From positions 62,001 to 126,000 of the forward strand of contig JAWKSY010000005.1 in the NCBI GenBank assembly GCA_041402125.1: a stretch of 64,000 bases of DNA, in the 5' to 3' direction. Of this stretch, positions 18,625-28,287 are shown one piece after another; the stretch's first letter is position 1, and each line of letters opens with the position of its first letter. Both the position numbers and the translations under genes were made by a program. The notes under the pieces are model-generated. The model searched no databases. It saw only the letters and a list, made by a program, of their open reading frames with translations, and had not been told where the DNA came from. The stretch comes from JAWKSY01 sp041402125. GTDB lineage: Bacteria > Planctomycetota > GCA-002687715 > DRQF01.

Positions 18625-20538
18625 TCATTCCTTTCGCCGCAGGATGACGGACGTGTCGCGCGGCACCTCGACGTCGGCGGCTTCGAAGGCGCCGCCGGCG
18701 GAGACGCGGTAGCGGCCGGGGAGCAGGTGCTCGATGGTCGCCCGACCATCCGCGCCGCAGGCCGTCCGGCGCACGTAGGCATGAGTCTCGCGATCGCTCA
18801 GGTAGAGGCTCTGACCATCAGAGGCGTCCTCGATCCGGATCTCGAGCCGCGCGAGGACGGGGATCGGGACCGCGCATCGCGTCGACCCATGGCCGAGGAT
18901 GAAGGTGCGGCGAGAGAGGACCTGTTCCTGATCCGGGAGCCGGACGAGGATCTCGAGCTCGCCCGGCTGGAGTCGCCTCGCGACGCGTCGGCCGGAGGGC
19001 GTGGGCTCGAGCGTGATCGCTCGCCGGAAACCGGTGCCGGCCCGCCGGACCTCGACGTCGACGAGATCCGTGAGCTTCGCGCGATCTTCGGGGAGGATGA
19101 CCTCGAGGTCGACCGGCGTCTGGAGCTCGAGGGTGACCTCACCCGTGGGCGTGTCGCGTTCGACATGGGCGCGGCCGAACTCTCCGGCGTCGACGTCGAC
19201 GCAGTAGCGCGACTTCGAGCCGGCGGGGGACGAGTCGGGGAAACGCACCCAGAGCGCGTCGGGCGCGAACCGGACCCCGCGCACCCAGTCGATCCGGCCG
19301 TTCTCGTCCACGATCGTGGCCTCGCCGTTCGAGAGTCGGACCGGATGCCCCTCCGGATCGCGGGCCCGGACCACGAGCCACTCGCGCGGGTCGCAGCGAA
19401 GTCCGGGAACCACGACATTCACGGCTTCGGACGAGACCGTCACGGTCGAGATCTCGCTGCACAACTTCCCCGATTCGTCGAAGGCCGCGATCGCATAGAG
19501 GCCGGGAGTGACCAGCCCGCACTGGAACGCGTAGGTCGGTCGGCCATAGGAGGACTGCTCGCGTCCCCGACTCCGCAGGGTCTCCTCGATCGCTTCCGCC
19601 GGGCTCTCGATTCGCGCGCAGCGAACGACGAGCCGGCCTGGAGCCGGTCCGTCGAAGCGGATCTCTCCGCGAAGAGCCACGGCGCCGGACGCCCCGACTT
19701 CGAACTCGAGCGAGACGTGATTCTCTCCGGGCTCGAGCTTGACGGCGAGCGGTTCCGACTTCTGTCCCGCAATCTCGGCCAGGATCGAAACGGAACCGGC
19801 CGAGGCGCGAATCCGGCGATGAGTCGCATCCCACCCGTGCGAACGGACGACGTTCCCCTCGGCGATCATGACCTGCGCCTTGTCCGCCGCTCGGCCGGAC
19901 GCTTCGCGGATGTCGACCGTCACCCAGGCCACCGGCTCGGCGACGAGTGAAACGGTCGCGTCCGGCAGGTAGTAGGCCTGAGAGAGGTCGCCGCGGCGGA
20001 AGTTCCAATCCTCGAGTCGCTCGAAGACCGAGTACTTCAATCCGCGCGGGAGACCCTCGAGGCGGAAGGTCCCCTCGGAATCCGTGCGAGTCTCGAATAT
20101 CCAGCGCCGCCGCTCCTGTTCCTTGCGGATCGCCGCGAGTGCCCAGTCCGAGAATGAGGAGGAGGGATCCGCAAAAGGACGACCTCCCTCGACCGACCAG
20201 ACGTAGAAGGTCACCGGGACCCCCGCGACCGGTCTCCCCTCCGGGTCGGTCACGCGTCCGTCGATCACGCCGTCTCCGGCGGGGAGCTCGAGTTCGGGCA
20301 GGTTGGCGATGAGGCGCGGCAGCGAGCTCTCGAATTCCGCGGTCGGATCCGAGGGCGACCGATCCGCGAGACCGAGCGGCACCGTCCCCGACTCGCGTCG
20401 GGCTCCGACCGGCGCGTCCTTCGCGCCCTCCCGCACCGTCGAGGTCTCGAAGGGCGTCTCGCGATCGCTCCGCAGGAGGACGACGAGCCCGCCGCCCAGC
20501 ACCGCGCCCACGAGGAGGCCGAGCAGGAATCTCTCCAT
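18625..20538 (-). CDS. Array paralog 6: anchored carboxypeptidase-regulatory-like protein
   Basis: A 637-residue protein from ATG 20538 (MERFLLGLLVGAVLGGG). Residues 30-85 are a charged linker. The first domain opens with GVIDGRVTDPEGRPVAGVPV (90-109), the insert helix is 130-146 (SDWALAAIRKEQERRRW) and ERLEDWNF replaces the usual EKPGW. The WTP motif has drifted to HGWDATH (234-240). A single Cys pair-like CGADGRATIEHLLPGRYRVS segment sits before the C-terminal strand VEVPRDTSVILRRKE. This member is one of the most diverged at the WTP site yet keeps the overall domain order, which argues for selection on fold rather than on a fixed active site. Confidence 0.8.
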   Translation of the reverse strand: MERFLLGLLVGAVLGGGLVVLLRSDRETPFETSTVREGAKDAPVGARRESGTVPLGLADRSPSDPTAEFESSLPRLIANLPELELPAGDGVIDGRVTDPEGRPVAGVPVTFYVWSVEGGRPFADPSSSFSDWALAAIRKEQERRRWIFETRTDSEGTFRLEGLPRGLKYSVFERLEDWNFRRGDLSQAYYLPDATVSLVAEPVAWVTVDIREASGRAADKAQVMIAEGNVVRSHGWDATHRRIRASAGSVSILAEIAGQKSEPLAVKLEPGENHVSLEFEVGASGAVALRGEIRFDGPAPGRLVVRCARIESPAEAIEETLRSRGREQSSYGRPTYAFQCGLVTPGLYAIAAFDESGKLCSEISTVTVSSEAVNVVVPGLRCDPREWLVVRARDPEGHPVRLSNGEATIVDENGRIDWVRGVRFAPDALWVRFPDSSPAGSKSRYCVDVDAGEFGRAHVERDTPTGEVTLELQTPVDLEVILPEDRAKLTDLVDVEVRRAGTGFRRAITLEPTPSGRRVARRLQPGELEILVRLPDQEQVLSRRTFILGHGSTRCAVPIPVLARLEIRIEDASDGQSLYLSDRETHAYVRRTACGADGRATIEHLLPGRYRVSAGGAFEAADVEVPRDTSVILRRKE

Positions 20539-20609
20539 GCCCCCGTTCTCCGATGAGGATCGATCCGCCGTCACGCCTGAGGGACCATGAGACTCGGCGG
20601 TCGGAGCGT

Positions 20610-20615
20610 GGTCAA
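20610..20615 (-). promoter_or_regulatory. TTGACC element upstream of array paralog 6
   Basis: Reads CTTGACCACG on the minus strand, 71 bases before the start at 20538. TCTCATGG follows about 18 bases later, as it does upstream of paralog 9. Confidence 0.35.
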
Positions 20616-20627
20616 GAGGGGCTGGAC

Positions 20628-22508
20628 TCAGCGGGTGAGTTCGATCTCGGCTTCATCGGGGACGCGTACGGTGCGATGGACCGTCCCACCGGCGAGACGG
20701 ACGATGCCGACGTCGTATTCGCCTGCCAGGAGATAGCGGAACAAAGCGAGGCCGTCCTCGTTCACGAAGCCCTGGAGCTCCGTTCCGAACTCGGGGGTCG
20801 AGAGGATGACGACGTCTCCATCCCCGCCGTTCCTCACGCGAACGCGGAGCGAATGGAAGGTCGGCGCCGGGAACTCGACCTCATTGTCGCCGAGACCGAG
20901 GTCGACGACGTGTCGTCCGAGGTCTACCCAGCCCTGGTTCATCCGCAGCCGGAGACGAAGGGCGTGTCGGCCCGGCTGGACGCTCTCGATCCTGAACGTC
21001 TCGTCGCGGTCCAACCGGGTCCACCCGGAAGGCCGGCGGAGTCCCGCGAGCGACTCGGGATAGACCGCGAGCGTGAGCTCGCTCGGCGTCCCGGGGATTC
21101 CTTCGCCGATCGTCAGACGCGCGGTGACGGGAGGCGCGAACCGGGCGACGATCTCGCGCGAACCGGGCGGCGCGGCCACGAGGAGATCGCCGTGCTCCTT
21201 CGATCGGACGTGCACCCAGGATACGAGCGGCCGCGCGCCCGGCGCCCCCGGGCTCGGAAACGCGATCCAGATCCGGCCCTCACCGTCGACGAATCGCTGT
21301 CCGGTCTCGCTCAGGCTGCCATCGTCGAAGCGAGCGACCGCCGTGGCCTCGAACTCCTTCAGCGCGCGATCGTCGGGCCCGTGCGCGCGTACCTGGATCA
21401 TGTCTTCTCGGATCAACTCCAGGGCTGGAATCACGACCTCGTTCTCTCCGGGGAGGATCTCGACGGAGACGACCTCGGTCAGCGCGCGGGATCCGTCCAT
21501 CGTGATCCCGAGGAATCCGTAGCGTCCCGTTTCGGGGAGCTTGAAGGTCGACCCTCCCAGCTCGACCGGCGATTGCGGACGGCCTCTCTCGCGTATCGCC
21601 GCGGCGGTCGCGGTCTCGCCGTCCTCGAGTCGCAGCGTGAGGTAGCGCATCGCCGCGTCCTCGCGCAGTCCCTGCGAAGTCAAGCGCATGTGGACGGTGG
21701 GCACCGGCTCCACCACGATCTGCAAGGTCGTCGGCTCCGGCCCGAGCGTCGTCGCGATCCGGGGCGAGACGCGGTGGTCCCCGCTCTGCGCGGTGACGAC
21801 GACGGCGCCCGCGAGGGTGGTCTGCTCGGGGCGGTCGGGCGTCCAGAGGAAGTTGACGGTCTCCATGCCGTTCGTGACGTTCACGTAGAGCCGCGGGGGC
21901 ACGCGTCCCGCCTCGTCGCGGGCCCCGATCATCAGGACGCCGCCGGCCTTCGCCTTGATGACGACGATGTCGCCGACTCCGATCCCGCCCGCTCCGATCG
22001 AGCCGTGATCGATGATCCAGCCCCGCTTCTCGGCCCGGATTCCGTAACGATACGAGTCATGAAGTCCGTCGAACCGGAAGCCGCCCTTCGCGTCGCTGCG
22101 CGTCGTCCGGGTCAGTGCTCGGCGCCGGGCTTCGCGAAGATAGACCTTGCGCGTGTACTCGGAGAGCGAGTCGGACTCGCTGGGGCCGTCGATCGCTCCG
22201 AGATCCAGGCTGGCGGCGAGACAGATCTCCACGTCCGCGACCCCCTGCGCCTCCTCGTCGATGATTCTCCCGCGGATCACCCCCTTGCCAGCGGGGAGGG
22301 CCGGCGGCTCGAGAAGCGCAAAGGCCCGCTCGAATCCATCGCCGTCCTCGATCGGGACCGGCGCGCGGCGCGGCTCCGGAGCGCTCTCGCGTCCCGCGAT
22401 CGCGCGGGCCGCGTCTCTCTCGAGGCGGGCCTCGTCGCGAGCGCCAAAGAGAAAGGCCGCAGAGGTGAGCGCGGCGCCGAGGAGGAAGGCGATGAGGATG
22501 CGAAGCAT
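20628..22508 (-). CDS. Array paralog 7: anchored carboxypeptidase-regulatory-like protein
   Basis: A 626-residue protein. The anchor departs from the consensus (MLRILIAFLLGAALTSAAFLFG). The first domain starts at GVIRGRIIDEEAQGVADVEI (76-95). The insert helix is 116-131 (SEYTRKVYLREARRRA), followed by RSDAKGGFRFDGL, AEKRGW (159-164) and WTP (222-224). The end motif is VRVPDEAEIELTR. It lies 49 bases behind paralog 8, has a weak ribosome site and no TTGACC element, so it is probably expressed with paralog 8. The middle domain has LTLRLEDGETATAAAIRERG, a segment recurring in several paralogs as a loop before GRY/GFRF. Confidence 0.8.
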   Translation of the reverse strand: MLRILIAFLLGAALTSAAFLFGARDEARLERDAARAIAGRESAPEPRRAPVPIEDGDGFERAFALLEPPALPAGKGVIRGRIIDEEAQGVADVEICLAASLDLGAIDGPSESDSLSEYTRKVYLREARRRALTRTTRSDAKGGFRFDGLHDSYRYGIRAEKRGWIIDHGSIGAGGIGVGDIVVIKAKAGGVLMIGARDEAGRVPPRLYVNVTNGMETVNFLWTPDRPEQTTLAGAVVVTAQSGDHRVSPRIATTLGPEPTTLQIVVEPVPTVHMRLTSQGLREDAAMRYLTLRLEDGETATAAAIRERGRPQSPVELGGSTFKLPETGRYGFLGITMDGSRALTEVVSVEILPGENEVVIPALELIREDMIQVRAHGPDDRALKEFEATAVARFDDGSLSETGQRFVDGEGRIWIAFPSPGAPGARPLVSWVHVRSKEHGDLLVAAPPGSREIVARFAPPVTARLTIGEGIPGTPSELTLAVYPESLAGLRRPSGWTRLDRDETFRIESVQPGRHALRLRLRMNQGWVDLGRHVVDLGLGDNEVEFPAPTFHSLRVRVRNGGDGDVVILSTPEFGTELQGFVNEDGLALFRYLLAGEYDVGIVRLAGGTVHRTVRVPDEAEIELTR

Positions 22509-22557
22509 GGGATCGTCCGGTCTCGGGTCCGTGTGGTTCGTGGACTTCGTCGCGCCC

Positions 22558-24387
22558 TCACCGCGGCCCGAGCGTGATCTCGCGGTCGTCGGGAACGGTC
22601 ACCTTCAGCGGGCCGCGCGTGGTTCCCTCGAGATCGAGGAAGCCGGAGCCGTGATCGAGGCCGGTGAAGCGCGCGAGACCGTCGGCGTCGACGCGTGCCG
22701 TGTGGAACTGTTCGTCCATGAGGAGCCGGACGACGGCGCCCTCCGCGGCGCCCGGGACGCGGACGAGGAGCGTCGCGGGTGGGCCGAGCGGGATCGTCAC
22801 CTCGCGGTCGCCCTGGGTGAGATCGATCGGATGGCGCGCGACGATCACGAACCTCTGCCGACCGGTCGGGTCCGGCGTCCGGACGATCGCGATCAGGGGT
22901 TCGGGCTGGAGCGGGCCGAAGGCGAAGCGGCCCTCGGCGTCCGGCGCGACGCGCTCGGTGACGATCCGCTCGTCCGCGCCGAAGAGCTGCACCGTCGCCG
23001 CGGCCGCGACCTCCGGGTCGCCGTCCACGAGACGCACGGCGAGGGTCGCGGGTGGATCGAAGCGCACCTCCAGCGCCTCGGCCTCCGGGGACAGGGGCAC
23101 GCGCCGCGCCCCGAGTCCGGGCGCCTCGACGAGGATGCCGCCGACGCGGCGGGCCGCGAGCGTGTGCGAGTTCTCCGGGCGGCGGACCCAGCGTCGTCCC
23201 TCCGCGTCACCGAAGCCGCTCGCGGGATCGGGGCGCAGGGAGGTGCGCGATCCGATCATGAATCGCGCCGACCAGTCCCGGATCGGGGTGCCCTCCGGGC
23301 CGACGGCCGTCACCGCGACGTAGTCCGAGAGATCGGGCATCCGCGCCGCGAGCGTGCGCGCGACGCGGCCGCGGCCGGGCGCGACGACCTCGACCTCGGA
23401 GAGCGGCTCCCGTCGCGGTCCCACGATGACGATCGCGTGCCGGCCGGGCTCGAGCCGTTCGGTCTCGATCGGGCTCCCGACGTCCTCGGCCCAGTGGATC
23501 TCTCCGCCCTTCGCGATCTCACCTGCCGTCGGCAGATCGTCGGTGAACAGCGGGAGCAGCGCCACGCCCCAGCGGGGCGGCCGCTCCTTCGCGAACGCCG
23601 CGTCGATCACGAGCTCGAGCGGCGGGTGGAGGACCATCTCGCGCGTCGCGGCGCCGGGTTCCAGGGTCCACCCGGCGATCTCCGAGCTCGACTCCGCCGT
23701 CTTCGCGCGCAGGCGGACGGCGCGGGCGGGCACCGTGATGGTCGGCCGATCCGGAGACCAGGTGACCAGGTAGGGATGCGGAGGCAGGACGCGGACGAAT
23801 GCCCGCTCCGGCACCCGCCCCTCGGCGTCGCGGAGCGCGAGCGTGAGTTCGCAGGCGGGAGCGGCGATGACGGTGAAGTCGAGAGCGATCCTCTTCATCC
23901 ACACGCGGCCGGGTCGCGTCGTGACCCAACCCGGCTTCTCGGCGCGGACCTCGTATCTTCCGTCCCGATGGAGGTCCTCGAAGCGGAAGCGGCCCCGGTC
24001 GTCGGTGACGGTCCGCCGCGCGGTGCGGCGTCGCTCGGTCTCGTCGCGGCGGGCCTCGTCGAACCAGGCGTCGAGATCCTCGCCTCCACTGAGGCGGCGC
24101 CAGCGGAGGAGGTCGGGAAGGGAGGCGTGGTCGGAGAGGAGTTCGGCGCGGAGCGTCACGCCCGCGAGGGGCGCACCATCCTCGTCCCGGAGGAGACCGC
24201 GCAGGGGGACTCCCATCTCGCCGGGGTCGACGTCCGGCGAGGGCTCCGTCTCCTCGGCGGGCGCGAGTCGAGGCGCGGGGTCGACGACGGGGGAGACCTC
24301 GCCTCCCTTCGCCTGCTCATCGAGCACTCTCATGCCGATGGCCCCCAGCGCCGCGCCCGCGAGGAGCACGAACAGGTATCTCGCCAT
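22558..24387 (-). CDS. Array paralog 8: anchored carboxypeptidase-regulatory-like protein
   Basis: A 609-residue protein from ATG 24387 (MARYLFVLLAGAALGAIGM), with GGGAG before the start. The linker is short, so the first domain already starts near residue 60 (VPLRGLLRDEDGAPLAGVTL). The insert helix is at 104-123 (DLDAWFDEARRDETERRR), AEKPGWVTTRPG at 149-160 and WSP at 210-212. It is closest to paralog 9, which shares GWVTTxPGR, the GEDLD/GDLDL lead into the helix and a PPRxxxxLxPL segment. The end motif is VTVPDDREITLGPR. A CTTGACC element lies 70 bases upstream in a 144-base gap. Confidence 0.8.
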   Translation of the reverse strand: MARYLFVLLAGAALGAIGMRVLDEQAKGGEVSPVVDPAPRLAPAEETEPSPDVDPGEMGVPLRGLLRDEDGAPLAGVTLRAELLSDHASLPDLLRWRRLSGGEDLDAWFDEARRDETERRRTARRTVTDDRGRFRFEDLHRDGRYEVRAEKPGWVTTRPGRVWMKRIALDFTVIAAPACELTLALRDAEGRVPERAFVRVLPPHPYLVTWSPDRPTITVPARAVRLRAKTAESSSEIAGWTLEPGAATREMVLHPPLELVIDAAFAKERPPRWGVALLPLFTDDLPTAGEIAKGGEIHWAEDVGSPIETERLEPGRHAIVIVGPRREPLSEVEVVAPGRGRVARTLAARMPDLSDYVAVTAVGPEGTPIRDWSARFMIGSRTSLRPDPASGFGDAEGRRWVRRPENSHTLAARRVGGILVEAPGLGARRVPLSPEAEALEVRFDPPATLAVRLVDGDPEVAAAATVQLFGADERIVTERVAPDAEGRFAFGPLQPEPLIAIVRTPDPTGRQRFVIVARHPIDLTQGDREVTIPLGPPATLLVRVPGAAEGAVVRLLMDEQFHTARVDADGLARFTGLDHGSGFLDLEGTTRGPLKVTVPDDREITLGPR

Positions 24388-24457
24388 TCCGTTCTCCCGT
24401 GCCTGTCCGCACCGCGGTGCGCCCGAAGCGATCATTGGAGCGTCCGCGACGTCGTGG

Positions 24458-24463
24458 GGTCAA
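24458..24463 (-). promoter_or_regulatory. TTGACC element upstream of array paralog 8
   Basis: Reads CCTTGACCCC on the minus strand, 70 bases before the start at 24387. CTCCAATGAT follows about 18 bases later. Confidence 0.35.
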
Positions 24464-24531
24464 GGACGGGGCGGTTGCGGACAGGGGGAGACGTCGTCGG
24501 AGCGACGGGGTTCAGGTCGCGGCGAGATGGC

Positions 24532-26425
24532 TCAACGGCCTTCGAGGATGACCTCCGCCCGATCGGGGACACGGACCGTGACGGGAGTCATGGCCCGACC
24601 CGGGCGATCGACGAGGTAGAGGCCGTGCTCGAGATTCTTGAAGAACGCCGTGCCGCTCTCGTCGGTGTTCTCATGGTGGTAGCGGCCCGTTCCCGCCGCG
24701 CGCAGGCGGATCGGGGCCGCCTCGCTCGCCGAAGACAGGCGCACGGTGAGTCGGGCGAGCGGGCCCGGGCGGACGGTGATGGCGTTCTCTCCGCTCGCGA
24801 CGGTGACGGGGTGATCCGCGCGGCGACGGCGACGCGCGCTGCCTCCCGGAACCGGCGCGCTGACGACGACGCGCAGGTCGCCGGGCTGGAGCGGTTCGAA
24901 GACGAAGGCGCCGGCGCGGTCGGCGCGACGGGCCCTCATCACTTCCATGCCTTCCTCGTCGAAGATCTCCACCCGCGCGGCGGCCAGGATCTCGGGCCAG
25001 GTCCCCGAGACTCACCGCGAGCCGCGCGGGCGCGGCGAAGCGGAGGGTCAACTCGTTTCCGCTCTCGGGGAGAAGGACGCGCCGGGCGCCGAGATGACGA
25101 TCACGCGCAACGATCGAGAGGGGGACCGGTCGGCCCGACGCGCTACGATAGGCGACCCGACGCAGCCAGTGTCGCCCCTCGCCGTCGGGGAATCCGGTGT
25201 TGACGTTCAGCCAGTCGCCGGGACCCTTCTCGCGCATGAGCCTCACGTTGCACTCCCGGCGCCGTTCCCCGTCCGGTCCGAGAACCGCGACGACGAACTC
25301 CGAGAGGTCGGCCGACCGCGCCGGGATGCGGAGCTCCGTGGTGCCCGCCTCGAGCGCGACGTCGAACACCTCGGACAGCGGTTCGGCCTCGGGGCCCAGG
25401 ACGATCACCGCGCAGCGACCGGGATCGAGATCCGGGACGACCAGCGGCGCGTCGCCGTGGGAGTAGCTCATGCGCCCTCGCGTCCGCACCGAATCCGCCG
25501 TGGCCGTCTCGCCCTCGACGAGCATCAACCACTGGAAGGCGAAGCGCGGGGGGCGCGGGCCCGCGAAGTCCGCGTGGAGGACGAGACGCGGCGGCGGTCG
25601 CAGGATCAAGCGTCTGGTCTCGGCCTCCTCCTCGAGGAGCCAGGCGGTCTCCTCCGAGCGCCGGTCCACCGTCTCGGCGCGGAGGACCACCGGTCCGGCC
25701 GGCAGGTTCAGGGTCGGACGCTCCGGCGTCCAGGTCGCGACGTAGGACTCCGGTTCGCTGAGAGTGACGCGCGCCTGCGCCGGCACGGCGCCGTTCTCGT
25801 CGCGCAGCTCGAGCGTCAGCGTGCAGGCGCGGCGCGCCACGACCTCGACCGGGTCCCGCGGCCGGGACGTAAGCGTGCGACCGGGCTGCGTCGTCACCCA
25901 GCCGGCCTCGTCGGTGCGGACCTCGAAGGCCTCGAGCGCGCCGAGGACCTCGAAGCGGAAGCGCCCGTTCTCGTCCGAGACGGCGCGGGCGCTCAGGGTG
26001 CGTCGTCTCATCTCCGCCTCTCGCGCCCGCGCGACCCAGGTCTCGAGATCGAGATCGCCCGTCATGCGCCGCCACGAGTCGAAGTCGCCACGCGGGATGG
26101 TGGGCCAGGCCTCGGCGCGCAGGGCGACGCCCGCGATCGGCGCGCCCTCGCCGTCGCGGAGGATGCCCTCGAGCACGCGGCCGACGGACTCGTCCTCCGC
26201 TCCCGAGGTCGGAACCCCTTCCGCGTCCTCGAAGGGCGTCGTCGCCTCCCGCGGCGAGGGCAGCGGAGCCGATTCCGTCTCGCGTCGAGCTCGCGGCGCG
26301 TTCTCGTCCGGAGACCTGGCGTCTTCGCTCACCGAGAGGTCGGACGGCGGGGAGCTATCGAGGAGCAGCACCGCGCCGGCTCCGATCGCGATGCCGACGA
26401 GCAGTCCGAGCAGGACCTTCTCCAT
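24532..26425 (-). CDS. Array paralog 9: anchored carboxypeptidase-regulatory-like protein, frameshifted
   Basis: The first frame runs from ATG 26425 (MEKVLLGLLVGIAIGAG) to about 25006 and the second to the TGA at 24532. At the break, LAVSLG is followed in the second frame by TWPEILAAARVEIFDEEG, which parallels paralog 8 (DPEVAAAATVQLFG). Removing one base from the CCCC run at 25003-25006 joins them. Restored length is about 630 residues; insert helix 126-143 (DLETWVARAREAEMRRR), WTP 232-234, end motif VRVPDRAEVILEGR. Without correction the first frame continues 111 arginine-rich codons to 24671, clearly not real protein. Likely an assembly indel; a true frameshift cannot be excluded. Confidence 0.7.
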
Positions 26426-26501
26426 GCCTTCCTCCGGTCTCGTTCCGTGGGGCCGTGCGGCCACGTCCGAAGCGGCCATGAGAGCCCGGAAGACGAGAGG
26501 C

Positions 26502-26507
26502 GGTCAA
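26502..26507 (-). promoter_or_regulatory. TTGACC element upstream of array paralog 9
   Basis: Reads CCCTTGACCG on the minus strand, 76 bases before the start at 26425. It lies just downstream of the restored stop of paralog 10 and only two bases from the end of the uncorrected frame. Confidence 0.35.
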
Positions 26508-28225
26508 GGGCCGGTCCGGTCAGCGCGCGTGGATCGTGACCTCCTGATCGTTGGGGATCGGACGCGGCTCGGCCCTGCGCCCCGGAAGGCCGGGTCGCGA
26601 ACCGTCACGCGGGCCTCGCCGTGGGCGACGTCGTCGAATCGCGCGCTCCGATCGGCCTTCGTGCGCGCCTGCTCCCATCCGGAGCTCGTCCGGAGCGTGA
26701 CGAGCGTGTCCGGAGGCGCGGCGGGCACGTGCACGACGAGATGCGCGGGCGCGTCGAGATCGATCGTCAGTTCGTGGTCACCGCTGGTGAGATCGAACTC
26801 GACGTCGGCGACGGCGAAGGATCTGCGCGCGATCTCGGGGCGCGGGATCGTCACCGCGACGCGGACCCGGCCGGGCTGGGTGGTGTGGCGCGGGCGCTCC
26901 TCACCGCGATGCCGGAGCTTCCGGTCGAGTCCCTCTCCCGTGACCGTGATCCACGCGTTCGCCCGCCGCTCGGGGTCCTCCGACACGAGGCGCACCGTGA
27001 AACGGGCGGGGGGTCGGAAGCGCAGCGTCCGCTCGGTGTCGTCGGGCGCGAGCGGGGACCGGATCGTCCCGAGTCCTTCCGCGTGCGCCTCGAGCGTGAT
27101 CCCGTCGCGGCCTCTCTCGTCGGGCGTGGGTCGTCGGAACCAGGCCCGTCCCTGCGCGTCCAGGAAGCCGGACGAAGCGCGGCGCCGCGAGTCCTCCGGA
27201 TCGATGCGGAGGTCCCAGTCGAGCAGCGGGTGGCCGTCGGGTCCGAGGGCGGTGACGACGACGTATCGCGAGAGGTCCGGAGATCCGGCCTCCAGCTCGA
27301 GCGCGACGGGCCCTGCGTCGAGTTCGACCACCTCGACCTCCGAGAGAGGCTCATCCAGCGGTCCCACGACCATCACCGCGTGGCGACCGGGTTCAAGACC
27401 GCGGATCTCGATCGTCTCGCCTTCGGTCGCAGCCCAATGATGGGGGACCGGACCGCGCAGCTCCTCTCGCTCGAGGTTCACCCCCTCCGGCAGCCGCCGA
27501 TGGCGGAAGCCCCAGCGCGGGGGAGGCGGGCCGGGAAAACGCGCGCTGAGCACGAGCTTCCGAACGGGGCGGAGCACGATCGTCGGCAGGACGGAAGCGT
27601 CGTCGATCGTCTCGCGAAGGACCTCGGACTCTCGGGCATCGGCACGCGCGAGGAACTCGACCGGCCCGAGCGGGAGGGAGACGGTCGGCTCCCGCGGCGT
27701 CCAGTGGAGGAGCGCTCCGGTCGGCCCCCGGAGATCGAAGGTGGCGTGGTCGGGTGCGCGACCGTTCTCGTCGCGGACGTCGAGGGTCAACGGACGGGCG
27801 CGCTTCACCGCGAGCTGGAGCGCGCGGTTGTCGCGGACGTTGGCGATGTGCTCGGAGCGCGTCGTGAACCACTGCGGGTCGTCGGCGAGGATGCGGACGT
27901 CGGCGGCCGTGTCCGGCAGGTCGAAGCGGAAGGCGCCGTCCGCGTCGGTGCGGGTCGTTCCGAAGCGGCGCCGCGCGTCCTCGAGGTCGGGGACCGCGGC
28001 GTGGGAGTCGACCTCGGCCCGGGGGACCGCGCACAGGGCCAGGTTCGGAACGCGCTCGCCGTTCTCGTCGATCACGATCCCCGTGACCGAGAAGGACCCG
28101 GCGGGTCGCACGGACGCGGCCGGTGCGAGCGGCTCCGGAGGAGGCGAGTCCGCGCGGTCGAGGAGGCGCATGGCCGCGGCGCCGAGGATCGCGCCGAGAA
28201 GGAGGCCGAGGAGGATGCGCGGCAT
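26504..28225 (-). CDS. Array paralog 10: shortest member, C-terminal frameshift
   Basis: A 573-residue frame as written, from ATG 28225 (MPRILLGLLLGAILGAAAM). The last 23 codons are Arg/Ser-rich. Adding one base to the CCCC run at 26580-26583 gives a terminus RPIPNDQEVTIHAR with stop at 26520, the array's end motif, and a 568-residue protein. The linker is almost absent (first domain from residue 43), the insert helix is reduced to VPDLEDARRRFG (78-89), and WTP is at 175-177. PDDTERTLRFRPPARFTVRLVSEDPE aligns with paralogs 8 and 9, so this is a shortened member of that subgroup. It lies 62 bases after paralog 11 without its own TTGACC element. Confidence 0.75.
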   Translation of the reverse strand: MPRILLGLLLGAILGAAAMRLLDRADSPPPEPLAPAASVRPAGSFSVTGIVIDENGERVPNLALCAVPRAEVDSHAAVPDLEDARRRFGTTRTDADGAFRFDLPDTAADVRILADDPQWFTTRSEHIANVRDNRALQLAVKRARPLTLDVRDENGRAPDHATFDLRGPTGALLHWTPREPTVSLPLGPVEFLARADARESEVLRETIDDASVLPTIVLRPVRKLVLSARFPGPPPPRWGFRHRRLPEGVNLEREELRGPVPHHWAATEGETIEIRGLEPGRHAVMVVGPLDEPLSEVEVVELDAGPVALELEAGSPDLSRYVVVTALGPDGHPLLDWDLRIDPEDSRRRASSGFLDAQGRAWFRRPTPDERGRDGITLEAHAEGLGTIRSPLAPDDTERTLRFRPPARFTVRLVSEDPERRANAWITVTGEGLDRKLRHRGEERPRHTTQPGRVRVAVTIPRPEIARRSFAVADVEFDLTSGDHELTIDLDAPAHLVVHVPAAPPDTLVTLRTSSGWEQARTKADRSARFDDVAHGEARVTVRDPAFRGAGPSRVRSPTIRRSRSTRADRTGP

Positions 28226-28287
28226 GGTCGTCTCCCGATTCTCGAACTCGTTCAGTTCCGTCCGGACGAAGCCGGGCAGCCGGAGGT

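Noticed and set aside
22147..25203. A plus-strand open frame of about 1000 codons across array paralogs 7-9
   Set aside because: It crosses several genes of the opposite strand, lacks any recognisable motif and is explained by the high GC content.
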